Source of the DNA: Acidovorax sp.
GTDB taxonomy: Bacteria > Pseudomonadota > Gammaproteobacteria > Burkholderiales > Burkholderiaceae_C
Assembly (NCBI RefSeq): GCF_021287135.1
Contig: NZ_JAJTBB010000003.1
Location: 62,001-126,000 of the forward strand
DNA: 64,000 bases
Reading direction: 5' to 3'
Under the pieces are notes generated by a model that was not told where the DNA came from, searched no databases, and worked only from the letters and a program-made list of their open reading frames with translations. The position numbers and the translations under genes are program-made. Of the stretch, positions 20,490 to 28,316 are shown piece by piece; position 1 is the first letter of the stretch; each line of letters opens with the position of its first letter.

Positions 20490-21065
20490 ATGATAGGCAA
20501 ACTGACCGGCACGCTGCTGGAGAAGAACCCCCCGGAAGTGCTGCTGGACTGCCACGGCGTGGGCTACGAGGTGAATGTGCCCATGAGCACGTTCTACAAC
20601 CTGCCCGCCGTGGGCGAGCGCGTGAGCCTGCTCACCCAGTTCATCGTGCGCGAGGATGCGCAGCTGCTCTACGGCTTTGGCTCCGCGCCGGAACGCCAGG
20701 CGTTCCGGGAGCTGATCAAGATCAGCGGCGTGGGGCCGCGCACCGCCCTGTCCATCCTGTCGGGCATGGGCGTGGCCGACCTGGCGCAGGCGATTTCGCT
20801 GCAGGAGGCCGGCCGCCTGGTGAAAGTGCCCGGCATCGGCAAGAAGACGGCCGAGCGGCTGCTGCTGGAGCTCAAGGGCAAACTCGGGGAGGACATGGGC
20901 GCGGTGCGTGGCGCCGCCGCCACCGACGCGCAGGCCGACATCCTGCAGGCGCTGTTGGCTTTGGGTTACAGCGACAAGGAAGCCGCCGCCGCGCTGAAGG
21001 CCCTGCCGGCCGACGTGGGGGTGAGCGATGGCATCAAGCTCGCCCTGAAGGCCCTGGCGAAATAG
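20490..21065 (+). CDS. ruvA: Holliday junction DNA helicase subunit RuvA
   Basis: 191 aa, standard length. The OB-fold start [12 protein letters not shown] is followed by tandem helix-hairpin-helix motifs ([26 protein letters not shown]) and a C-terminal domain that contacts RuvB. It holds four-way junctions for branch migration. Unusually, a protease gene separates it from ruvB. Confidence 0.96.
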   Translation: MIGKLTGTLLEKNPPEVLLDCHGVGYEVNVPMSTFYNLPAVGERVSLLTQFIVREDAQLLYGFGSAPERQAFRELIKISGVGPRTALSILSGMGVADLAQAISLQEAGRLVKVPGIGKKTAERLLLELKGKLGEDMGAVRGAAATDAQADILQALLALGYSDKEAAAALKALPADVGVSDGIKLALKALAK

Positions 21066-21137
21066 TGCGCGGCCGGGGTTTGTCGGGGCAATGTTTTCGT
21101 GTTCAATGGTGGTTTTGACTGGAGCGGGAGAAAAAAA

Positions 21138-23060
21138 GTGAAACATGGAGCAATGTGGCGGCTCGCGGCCGCGTGGGGTGCGGCACTGGCCGTGTTGGCC
21201 GGCTGCGGGGGCAGCGGTACCGAAGTGGGTGTGCAAGCCGCAGCCCCGGTCCTGAAGGTGGAAGGCTGGGCTCAGCCCGCCAGCGCGGACCAGGGGGTGT
21301 CGAATATCAAGTCGCGCAGTGCCCTGGCCGCCACGCCTGAACCGTCGCGCGTCCGCCTGGGGGCCCTGCAAGAGAGCAAGACCGCTGCGCTGGCCGAGGT
21401 CAACGGCCGGCGGCTGGTGGGCCTGTCGCGCGATGTCTCCGCCACCCAGACCCCGGCGCAGACCGCACAGCAGCTCCAGTGGAAGCCCAGCGCCAGCGGC
21501 GGCCAGGTGGCTGCGATCAGCTTCTCGGCCGAAGGCGCACAAGGCCTGCGGCTGGGCGTGGTGGCACGCATGCTGCCGCCCGGCACGGTCCTGCGCGTCT
21601 ACAGCCAGGCCCATGCGGGCACCGTGTTCCAGATTTCCGGCCAGGAAGTGCTGCAGCGCATCGAGCGCAACGCACAGGCCGGCGACACCACCCTGGACGG
21701 CCGCACCTGGTGGACGCCCGACGTAGGCTCGGACGAGGTCACGCTGGAGGTGGAAGTGCCGCCCGGCGCGGCGACCGCCACGGTCGACCTCTCGGTGCCG
21801 CGCGTGTCCCACATCTTCGAGAACCTGGCGATTCCCACCCAGGGCGAGCTGTCCGCCAAGATCAACGAGTCCGAATCCTGCCAGCTGGACGCCAGCTGCT
21901 ACGAGGCCTATGCCAGCCAGCGCAACGCCGTGGCCCGCATGATCTTCACCTCGGACGGCGGCACCTACGTCTGCACCGGCACGCTGCTCAACGACAGCCG
22001 CGCCTCGGGCACGCCATATTTCCTCACGGCCAACCACTGCATTTCCAAGCAGGCCGAGGCCTCTTCGCTGCAGACCGACTGGTTCTACCGCGCCCCGGTG
22101 TGCAACAGCCGCACGCTGGCGAGCACGACCACCAAGCGGGTCAACGGCGCGGCGCTGCTCTACGCGTCGGCCTCCACGGACACGTCCTTCCTGCAACTCA
22201 ATGATGCACCGCCCGCCGGCGCCTACTTTGCGGGCTGGGATGCGGGCACCCAGCCCCTGGCCTCTGCCGTGGTGGGCCTGCACCACCCCAAGGGCGACCT
22301 GCTCAAGGCAAGCTTCGGTTCGGTGAGCAGCCTGACCGCCTGCGCCGCCACCAGCGGCACGCAGTTCCAGTGCAGCGGCTCTTCGGGCAACTACTACCGC
22401 GTGACCTGGAACCAGGGCTCCACCGAAGGCGGCAGCAGCGGCTCGGCCCTGTTCCGCGATGGCACATACGTGATCGGCACGCTCTACGGCGGCGGCTCCA
22501 GCTGCGCGGCCCCCTCTTCGCCGGACTTCTATGGCCGCTTCGACATCGCCTACAACAACGCGCTCAAGAACTGGCTGTCGGCTGCCACGCCGCCCACCGG
22601 CCCGACCGGCCGCGTGCCCGTCTACCGCTTCTACAACATTGCCGGGGTGGAGCACTTCTACACCAGCAACGTGGCCGAGCGGGACCTGCTGCTGAACCAG
22701 TTCGCGTCGAACTTCGTGTACGAAGGGCCGATCTTCTATGCGTACCCCAACGAAGGGACGAACCTCTTCCCCGTCTACCGCATGGTGGACCTGGTCCGCA
22801 AGATGCACCTGTACACCGCCAACCCGGCGGAGCGCGACGCCCTGCGCAACACGGTTCCCTCCGTGGCGCTGGAAGGCACCGCATGGTGGGGCCAGGCCGC
22901 GCCGGGCAATGGTGCCGTGCCGGTCTACCGCTTCTTCAATCGCAGCACGCAAACCTACTTCTACACCACCAGCGCTGCCGAGCGCAGCTACCTCAGCGCC
23001 AACCTGAGCCAGCAATACCTGGAGCAAGGCATCGGCTTCTACGTCTGGGCAGACAAGTAA
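21138..23060 (+). CDS. Secreted trypsin-like serine protease lipoprotein with C-terminal DUF5648 repeats
   Basis: 640 aa. I start at GTG with GGGAG seven bases upstream. A signal peptide ends in lipobox LAGC followed by GGSG. A region of ~250 residues precedes a lysyl-endopeptidase-like domain with triad candidates His in FLTANHCIS, Asp in STDTSFLQL, and Ser in EGGSSGSAL. Several Cys pairs fit a secreted enzyme. The last ~150 residues are three repeats beginning PVYRF or PVYRM (DUF5648 type), probably surface or substrate binding. It sits between ruvA and ruvB, ending ten bases before ruvB. Confidence 0.87.
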   Translation: MKHGAMWRLAAAWGAALAVLAGCGGSGTEVGVQAAAPVLKVEGWAQPASADQGVSNIKSRSALAATPEPSRVRLGALQESKTAALAEVNGRRLVGLSRDVSATQTPAQTAQQLQWKPSASGGQVAAISFSAEGAQGLRLGVVARMLPPGTVLRVYSQAHAGTVFQISGQEVLQRIERNAQAGDTTLDGRTWWTPDVGSDEVTLEVEVPPGAATATVDLSVPRVSHIFENLAIPTQGELSAKINESESCQLDASCYEAYASQRNAVARMIFTSDGGTYVCTGTLLNDSRASGTPYFLTANHCISKQAEASSLQTDWFYRAPVCNSRTLASTTTKRVNGAALLYASASTDTSFLQLNDAPPAGAYFAGWDAGTQPLASAVVGLHHPKGDLLKASFGSVSSLTACAATSGTQFQCSGSSGNYYRVTWNQGSTEGGSSGSALFRDGTYVIGTLYGGGSSCAAPSSPDFYGRFDIAYNNALKNWLSAATPPTGPTGRVPVYRFYNIAGVEHFYTSNVAERDLLLNQFASNFVYEGPIFYAYPNEGTNLFPVYRMVDLVRKMHLYTANPAERDALRNTVPSVALEGTAWWGQAAPGNGAVPVYRFFNRSTQTYFYTTSAAERSYLSANLSQQYLEQGIGFYVWADK

Positions 23061-23070
23061 GCGGAGCGGA

Positions 23071-24135
23071 ATGACGATCCAGACCGACGACTTCGCCCCG
23101 GCCCCGGCCAAACGCGTCATCTCCGCCGTGCCCGCATCGCCCCAGGAGGAGGCGATCGAGCGCGCCCTGCGCCCCAAGCTCCTGCAGGAGTACGTGGGCC
23201 AGGCCAAGGCGCGCGAACAGCTGGAGATCTTCATCGGCGCGGCCAGAAAGCGGGGCGAGGCGCTGGACCACGTGCTCCTCTTTGGTCCACCCGGCCTGGG
23301 CAAGACCACGCTCAGCCACATCATCGCGGCCGAGCTGGGCGTCAACCTGCGCCAGACCAGCGGGCCGGTGCTTGAAAAACCCAAGGACCTGGCGGCGCTG
23401 CTGACCAACCTCGAAAAGAACGACGTTCTCTTCATCGACGAGATCCACCGCCTCTCGCCCGTGGTGGAGGAAATCCTCTACCCCGCGCTCGAGGACTACC
23501 AGATCGACATCATGATCGGCGAAGGGCCGGCGGCGCGCAGCATCAAGCTCGACCTGCAGCCCTTCACCCTGGTGGGCGCCACCACCCGCGCCGGCATGCT
23601 CACCAACCCGCTGCGCGACCGCTTCGGCATCGTCGCGCGGCTGGAGTTCTACACCGCCGAAGAGCTGGCGCGCATCGTGCAGCGCAGCGCGGGCCTGCTC
23701 AACGCCCCCATGGACGAAGACGGCGGCTTCGAGATCGCCCGCCGCTCGCGCGGCACCCCACGCATTGCCAACCGACTGCTGCGCCGCGTGCGCGACTACG
23801 CCGAAGTCAAGGGCAACGGCCGCATCACCAAGCCCATTGCCGACAAGGCCCTGGCCATGCTCGACGTGGACCCCCAGGGCTTCGACGTGATGGACCGCAA
23901 GCTGCTGGAGGCCGTGATCCACCGCTTTGACGGCGGCCCCGTGGGCCTGGACAACATCGCCGCCAGCATCGGCGAAGAGGCCGGCACCATCGAAGACGTG
24001 ATCGAGCCCTACCTCATCCAGCAGGGCTTCCTGCAGCGCACCCCGCGCGGGCGCATCGCCACCCTGGCGGCCTTCCGCCACCTGGGGCTGCAGCCACCGG
24101 CACAGCGCGGCAGCCCGGACCTGTTCGGGGCCTAA
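23071..24135 (+). CDS. ruvB: Holliday junction DNA helicase motor RuvB
   Basis: 354 aa, standard. AAA+ ATPase with Walker [11 protein letters not shown], Walker B FIDEIHRL, and sensor region [18 protein letters not shown]. It pulls DNA through the RuvA-bound junction. The C-terminal winged helix is intact. It starts ten bases after the protease stop, so it may rely on the protease transcript or on a promoter within it. Confidence 0.97.
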   Translation: MTIQTDDFAPAPAKRVISAVPASPQEEAIERALRPKLLQEYVGQAKAREQLEIFIGAARKRGEALDHVLLFGPPGLGKTTLSHIIAAELGVNLRQTSGPVLEKPKDLAALLTNLEKNDVLFIDEIHRLSPVVEEILYPALEDYQIDIMIGEGPAARSIKLDLQPFTLVGATTRAGMLTNPLRDRFGIVARLEFYTAEELARIVQRSAGLLNAPMDEDGGFEIARRSRGTPRIANRLLRRVRDYAEVKGNGRITKPIADKALAMLDVDPQGFDVMDRKLLEAVIHRFDGGPVGLDNIAASIGEEAGTIEDVIEPYLIQQGFLQRTPRGRIATLAAFRHLGLQPPAQRGSPDLFGA

Positions 24136-24141
24136 GAAGCA

Positions 24142-24161
24142 GCGCGGCTGCACTGCCGCGC
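24142..24161 (+). terminator. Stem-loop after ruvB
   Basis: GCGCGGC and GCCGCGC with a six-base loop lie six bases after the ruvB stop. There is no T-run. The remaining gap to 24412 holds no recognisable gene; AT content rises near 24210-24240, where a promoter for the toxin cassette could lie. Confidence 0.4.
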
Positions 24162-24412
24162 GCCGGTGCCTGCCTGCGCTGCAGGCTCCCGCAAGGCCGA
24201 AGACCGGCCGATTTATCAAATAAAGCAAACTGAATCGATGGGCCGCCCAAATCGGGCCGTGCCCTGTCAAAGTCCCAACTGGAGCGCGCGACATCGTTGG
24301 GTAGCTGTGTGCGTTGTCGTGCAGCGCTGCTGCGAGCGGCTATCACCACGCAGCACCCTAGGTGCGGCGCATCGTGCGTCCCCTCACCAGCTCAACTCCC
24401 GGCCCCACTCCC

Positions 24413-25420
24413 ATGACTACTCCTCACCCCCTGTGGAAGCGTGTGGTGGTGTGGCTGGTGCTGGTGAGCTTTACGCAGGCCAGCGTGGCCCAGGCCGCTA
24501 TCGGAGACACCTTCAAAAACAGCGAAGCGCCAGTGCAAAACCTGCTGGCGCACGCGGTACTGGGCTGCGCCACCGGGGTGGTGAAAAGCCGGGGAGAAGG
24601 CCAAGGCTGCGCGGCCGGGGCGGCCGGGGCAGTGGCCGGCGACGTGGCGGGGCAGCGGGCGCACGAAGCGGGGATGGGAGACGGGGACGCCACGCTGGTG
24701 GCCAGCGTGACAGGGGGCGTGGCAGCGGCGCTGGTGGGGGACAGGGACAAGGTCAGCGAAAGCTACGGGCTGGGGGCGAGCGCGGGGGAGAACGCGTTTA
24801 CCAACAACTACCTTAAACACACTGAAATCAATGACCGCATAGCTGCGAAAAAAGCGTGTGACGCCAAGGACGAGGCGGCCTGTACAAAGTACGAAGAACT
24901 CAACCGCCTTGATGCCAAACGCCAAGAAGAACTGGGCGACTGCGTCGGCATAGCTACGGTCGCGTGCGACGCTGTCCGCGCAGAGGCGAAAACGACCGCG
25001 CAAGGGCTGGATCTCTACACCAGGGCGCTGGTGGACAAGGTTGACAAAGGAGAGATGACCTACGCGCAAGCCAAGCCCTACATGGACCAGACGCAGCGCG
25101 AGAAGCGGGACATCACCTCGCCATTGGCGGCCGATGCGTATGTGCGCTCAGGCGGCGTGGCTGATCCCGGCAACCCGGCCTGGGTAGAGTACAAGGCGCT
25201 GACGGCGACAGAGGGCAATGATGCCGCGATGGCCCTGGGCATGGGCAGCGCGGGAGGCCGCTACGAGGGGCAACGTGGGGGGAAGGCGCCCGCGGGTGTG
25301 CGTCCTGCTGAAGGGGAGGGGGCTGGGTCGCCGTCTGCTGGGGCCAATGGGGGAGTAGTAACGACAGTCATAGAGCCCAAAAATCGCCCAACAAATGGGC
25401 AATCGGGGATGGACTGCTGA
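24413..25420 (+). CDS. CdiA-type pretoxin protein, N-terminal signal fused to a PT-VENN-like region (cassette 1)
   Basis: 335 aa. Residues ~8-30 (WKRVVVWLVLVSFTQASVAQA) look like a signal peptide. The next ~110 residues resemble the pretoxin region of CdiA/FHA proteins (NLLAHAVLGCATG, then the degenerate VENN segment GENAFTNNYL). A charged linker follows. The large adhesin normally preceding this region is absent. The frame stops at 25420, just as the toxin domain begins in the next frame; removing one G from the run at 25405-25408 would join them. Secretion is inferred; no CdiB or TpsB gene is in the window. Confidence 0.72.
   Translation: MTTPHPLWKRVVVWLVLVSFTQASVAQAAIGDTFKNSEAPVQNLLAHAVLGCATGVVKSRGEGQGCAAGAAGAVAGDVAGQRAHEAGMGDGDATLVASVTGGVAAALVGDRDKVSESYGLGASAGENAFTNNYLKHTEINDRIAAKKACDAKDEAACTKYEELNRLDAKRQEELGDCVGIATVACDAVRAEAKTTAQGLDLYTRALVDKVDKGEMTYAQAKPYMDQTQREKRDITSPLAADAYVRSGGVADPGNPAWVEYKALTATEGNDAAMALGMGSAGGRYEGQRGGKAPAGVRPAEGEGAGSPSAGANGGVVTTVIEPKNRPTNGQSGMDC
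24432..24615 (+). repeat. 184-bp repeat, copy 1 (signal plus pretoxin start)
   Basis: Nearly identical to 28090-28273, with only about ten differences. It codes for the signal-like segment and the start of the pretoxin region. Confidence 0.9.
24975..25354 (+). repeat. ~380-bp direct repeat, copy 1
   Basis: Matches 26050-26428 at about 95% identity, with a one-base deletion in the second copy. It covers the linker between the pretoxin and the toxin domain, the stretch at which CdiA-CT cassettes normally recombine. Confidence 0.9.
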
Positions 25421-25631
25421 GTCCATAGATGCAACCATTGCAAATCCAGCCAAAACGGTAGTTACAAAGGACACGCGGTTCGATCCAATTTCCGGAGCGC
25501 GCCTAAATGACCCTGCCACTGGCTATATTGCCAAAGATGGTTCGTATGTCGTGAGGAACGACAGGACTGGACAAGTTGTACAAGTGTCGAACAAGAATGA
25601 CCCGACCTGGAAGGCACCATGGGAGAAATAA
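25395..25631 (+). CDS. Colicin E5-like ribonuclease toxin domain (out of frame with cassette 1)
   Basis: 78 codons from an in-frame ATG, but probably the 3' end of the preceding gene. GWTAESIDATI, NDPATGYI, SYVVRNDRTGQVVQVS and NKNDPTW align with the colicin E5 C-terminal ribonuclease domain, which cuts queuosine-type tRNAs (Tyr, His, Asn, Asp) in the anticodon. Read alone it lacks a signal and any delivery domain. Base use is more AT-rich than the flanking housekeeping genes. The end overlaps the immunity gene by 13 bases. Confidence 0.72.
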   Translation: MGNRGWTAESIDATIANPAKTVVTKDTRFDPISGARLNDPATGYIAKDGSYVVRNDRTGQVVQVSNKNDPTWKAPWEK

Positions 25632-25966
25632 TTAAACCGGTAGATATTAAGAGTTTGCCGATCGGCGACCTTGGTTTGCCAACAAAATGGTGGGGTGAAG
25701 TTGCACTATTCAGCTTGTCAGACGCTGCCTTACTGTTGGACTATTGCTCTGACAACGGTTTGGCTGTATTAGGTGTCGAGGGATTTCGGATTGAAGGTAA
25801 TCATCGTATTCCTGATGTGGATGCGATTGCCGATTTCTCCGGTTTGATGAAAGTGTCGTCGACATCATTCGCTGAGCGGTCCATTGCTGCAATGAGAGAA
25901 TTTTTGAAGATGCTGCCGCAAGATGGTGAGATGCTGGAGTTTGTTTTAGTTGAGTCGTCTAGCTAG
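25619..25966 (+). CDS. Probable cognate immunity protein (colicin E5 immunity-like)
   Basis: 115 aa, clearly lower GC than its surroundings. It overlaps the toxin end, as expected of toxin/immunity pairs. The segment LLLDYCSDNGLAVLGVEGFRI resembles the start of the small colicin E5 immunity protein, which mimics the tRNA substrate. Similarity is by eye and partial. The frame is intact, unlike the toxin it should neutralise. Confidence 0.65.
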   Translation: MGEIIKPVDIKSLPIGDLGLPTKWWGEVALFSLSDAALLLDYCSDNGLAVLGVEGFRIEGNHRIPDVDAIADFSGLMKVSSTSFAERSIAAMREFLKMLPQDGEMLEFVLVESSS

Positions 25967-26049
25967 GCGCTGCGCGCAGACTATCAATGTCTGCCAGCCC
26001 GGCATCAAGCCCGGCTGCGCTTAAACCGCAGAGCGACTCTGATCAGATA

Positions 26050-26428
26050 TCCGCGCAGAGGCGAAAACAGCCGCGCAAGGGCTGGATCTCTACACCAGGG
26101 CGCTGGTTGACAAGGTTGACAAAGGAGAGTGACCTACGCGCAAGCCAAGCCCTACATGGACCAGGCGCAGCGCGAGAAGCGGGACATCACCTCGCCATTG
26201 GCGGCCGATGCGTATGTGCGCTCAGGCGGCGTGGCCGACCCCGGCAACCCGGCCTGGGTAGAGTACAAGGCGCTGACGGCGACAGAGGGCAATGATGCCG
26301 CGATGGCCCTGGGCATGGGCAGCGCGGGAGGCCGCTACGAGGGACAACGTGGGGGGAAGGCGCCCGTGGGAGCGCGTCCTGCTGAGGGGGAAGGGGCAGG
26401 GGCGTCGTCTGCTGGGGGAAATGGGGGA
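26050..26428 (+). repeat. ~380-bp direct repeat, copy 2
   Basis: Second copy of 24975-25354. It has lost an A where copy 1 reads GAGAGATGACC, so the frame breaks at about 26128. It introduces cassette 2. Confidence 0.9.
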
Positions 26429-26581
26429 ACGGCAGTAGCAGGCGAAATTGCAACTCCAGTGACTTCGGGCGGGACTGCGAATGTGGCGACGGTGCCAGGA
26501 TTGAAGGGGCAACTAGCTACTGAAAAACCTTGCCAACATTGCGGCACAGGATGCGAGACTTGCGAAAGCGGTGAACGGTAG
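26129..26581 (+). pseudogene. Orphan pretoxin/linker fragment (cassette 2)
   Basis: 150 codons open from a GTG. It starts inside the repeated linker (MTYAQAKPYMDQ), with no signal or VENN-like part, so it is an orphan 3' fragment of a CdiA-type gene. Upstream homology continues to 26050 in another frame because of a one-base loss. At the far end, five As at 26523-26527 put the toxin domain out of frame; with four As the protein would continue as ENLANIAAQDARLAKAV into the next reading frame. Confidence 0.75.
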
Positions 26582-26852
26582 TGGTGTGCCAAATCCGAAT
26601 TTCTCCATTGGAAGCGGTACGGCGACAGAAGCGAATAGTTTGGGGCAGATATGGGTAGGTGATGGAGCGCGGCCATTGAACGGTGTGCCCGGCGGCTTGA
26701 TTAGTGCTGACGGTACGCGAGTCTTTAGGCCTCCTACTGCAAAGCCCAATGCGCCTGCCGAGTTCAATCCAACTGGCGTCCAAGCAAACTTCCAGATGCG
26801 GGACCCAAATACGGGGGCCGTGACTTCCAACGGGCACATGGTGATCAAATGA
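26571..26852 (+). CDS. CdiA-CT-type toxin domain, class unknown (cassette 2)
   Basis: 93 codons from a GTG, most likely the displaced toxin end of the preceding fragment. Landmarks are NGSGVPNPNFSIGSGTA, GQIWVGDGA, GLISADGTRVFRPP, and an end in NGHMVIK. I know this kind of ending from contact-dependent or FHA-type toxin tips, but the activity is not known to me. The stop overlaps the immunity start as ATGA. Moderately lower GC than the core genes. Confidence 0.65.
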   Translation: MNGSGVPNPNFSIGSGTATEANSLGQIWVGDGARPLNGVPGGLISADGTRVFRPPTAKPNAPAEFNPTGVQANFQMRDPNTGAVTSNGHMVIK

Positions 26853-27211
26853 ACAAACCTACTCTCAAAGGGATTGATTTCGGCGCAGAGGATCTCAACA
26901 CCTACACCCCGCTAATACCAGACAATTTTTGCGTGTGGCTGACATTAGCGATTGGACCAGAGGGACTTGAAGGAAGTCATCTGTTTCAAGTTGGGGTATG
27001 CACAACTTCATGGCTTGCGCATCAGCTATCGATAAAGAGTGCATATGTTTTGCGGCACATGATTCTTTTTGAGAGCTTCGATTTTGAATTAATTAAGAAA
27101 ACTGTTCGCGAAATTATTGAGACTGCTGAGCGCCCAACGTGGGAGCAGTCAGTGCCAGTACTTTCCAGATACTTTGCGTGGGAGTACGAGGACTACCAGT
27201 CGGAAAGCTAG
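26849..27211 (+). CDS. Imm8-like immunity protein
   Basis: 120 aa, AT-rich. It overlaps the toxin stop by four bases. The pattern VWLTLAIGPEGLEGSHLFQV, then a WL element and an ending in LSRYFAWEYEDYQ, matches the Imm8 immunity family found with polymorphic toxins. It should bind and block the cassette 2 toxin in the cytoplasm. The reading frame is intact. Confidence 0.75.
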   Translation: MNKPTLKGIDFGAEDLNTYTPLIPDNFCVWLTLAIGPEGLEGSHLFQVGVCTTSWLAHQLSIKSAYVLRHMILFESFDFELIKKTVREIIETAERPTWEQSVPVLSRYFAWEYEDYQSES

Positions 27212-27259
27212 AACGTTTGTGCCAAACGGTACCATCAATGGTAAACCGATAGATCGATA

Positions 27260-27793
27260 ATGCGAACAATCTTTGATCGAATTTCAAAGTATGGCCTGGC
27301 TGACTGGGCCGTTGTGTTTCAGGGGGCTAGTGGTATCCCTGGTCACTCAGATCGCCTGCCACCTGATTGTGTAGAAAGCTTTGCGAACGTCGAGCTTGAA
27401 AAAGTGGCTGTGGATGATCCCTTGTTGGATGCGATTGTTAGCTTGGCCGACGATAGTGATCTGCCTGCATCCGAACTGTGCCCGCAGTTGCAAAAAATGT
27501 GTGATTCCAAGAATTTGGATATGCAACGAGCCCGGCGAATATGGCGAGCTGTTGCATTGGAGGAGGTCTTAGCGAATCTAGATTCGGACACGATTTCTGG
27601 AATGATGGAGTTGGCCGGGTTTTGGTCAAATTGGGGATGGCCTGCTGATGCTCCTGCGTCTATGCTTTCCGGCGCGAATGCCTTGCCGACGCAGGACTAT
27701 CACTCTGCATCAAACTATGACCGTGTCATTCATGAAAATGAGCAATGGCTGAAAGTTGAGCTGGCTGCGTTGCGTGAAGTGCGAGGCTTCTGA
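27260..27793 (+). CDS. Hypothetical protein, possible orphan immunity factor
   Basis: 177 aa, soluble, acidic, no signal peptide or membrane segment. I do not recognise the family. It starts with MRTIFDRISKYGLADWAVVF and includes Trp-rich GFWSNWGWP. Its position directly after a toxin/immunity pair, its lower GC, and its size suggest an immunity gene whose toxin has been lost. That role is inference only. Confidence 0.55.
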   Translation: MRTIFDRISKYGLADWAVVFQGASGIPGHSDRLPPDCVESFANVELEKVAVDDPLLDAIVSLADDSDLPASELCPQLQKMCDSKNLDMQRARRIWRAVALEEVLANLDSDTISGMMELAGFWSNWGWPADAPASMLSGANALPTQDYHSASNYDRVIHENEQWLKVELAALREVRGF

Positions 27794-28052
27794 TACCAGG
27801 CGCGTCCCGTGCAGAGCATCAATTACAGGCCAGGCCCGGCAGGTGCAGCGGGAAACTTTGCTGCGCAAAATTAACATAATGGTCTGTTTGGCAAAGTAGC
27901 CGCAGTCGCTGCGCTCGCGCTCCGTTTGGTGCGGCTACCGCTGCGGCCGCAGGCCTTCGCGCCCTTGCGGGTTACCAAACCCCGTTATGTCTTGCGCCCC
28001 TTGCCCTGCGCGCAAGCCCAGCGCTCATGCTCTTCGTTTACCGCGAGCCGCC
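27794..28052. other. Non-coding remnant between toxin cassettes
   Basis: 259 bp with no gene I can support. It holds a GC-rich stretch with repeated CGCTGCG and GCGGC words, possibly inverted-repeat debris from the rearrangements that assembled the island. Confidence 0.4.
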
Positions 28053-28316
28053 ATGACCCGCACAACCCAAGGGAACCGTTCTCTGCCCGTGTGGAAGCGC
28101 CTGCTGGTGTGGCTGGTGCTGGTGAGCTTTACGCAGGCCAGCGTGGCCCAGGCCGCTCTCGGAGACACCTTCAAAAACAGTGAAGCGCCAGTGCAAAACC
28201 TGCTGGCGCACGCGGTACTGGGCTGCGCCACCGGGGTGGTGAAAAGCCGGGGAGACGGCCAAGGCTGCGCGGCAGCCCTCTCTCAGGTTCCTTGGGGCTT
28301 AGACAGGTTTGGTTAA
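28053..28316 (+). pseudogene. Truncated third cassette: signal plus start of pretoxin
   Basis: 87 codons. It repeats the beginning of the cassette 1 protein (WKRLLVWLVLVSFTQASVAQA through CATGVVKSRG), then diverges after GCGGC at 28273 into unrelated sequence and stops. The last 18 bases overlap the end of the converging fusion gene. It is a broken 5' end, presumably left when the rest of the cassette was lost. Confidence 0.8.
28090..28273 (+). repeat. 184-bp repeat, copy 2
   Basis: Copy of 24432-24615. Homology stops abruptly at 28273, which marks the rearrangement joint. Recombination between the two copies in direct orientation would delete the whole toxin island. Confidence 0.9.

Noticed and set aside
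24940-24990. Possible seventh copy of the palindromic element in cassette 1 (ATAGCTACGGTCGCG...)
   Set aside because: Only TAGCT and a loose GC block agree; the flanking landmarks and the stem are missing.
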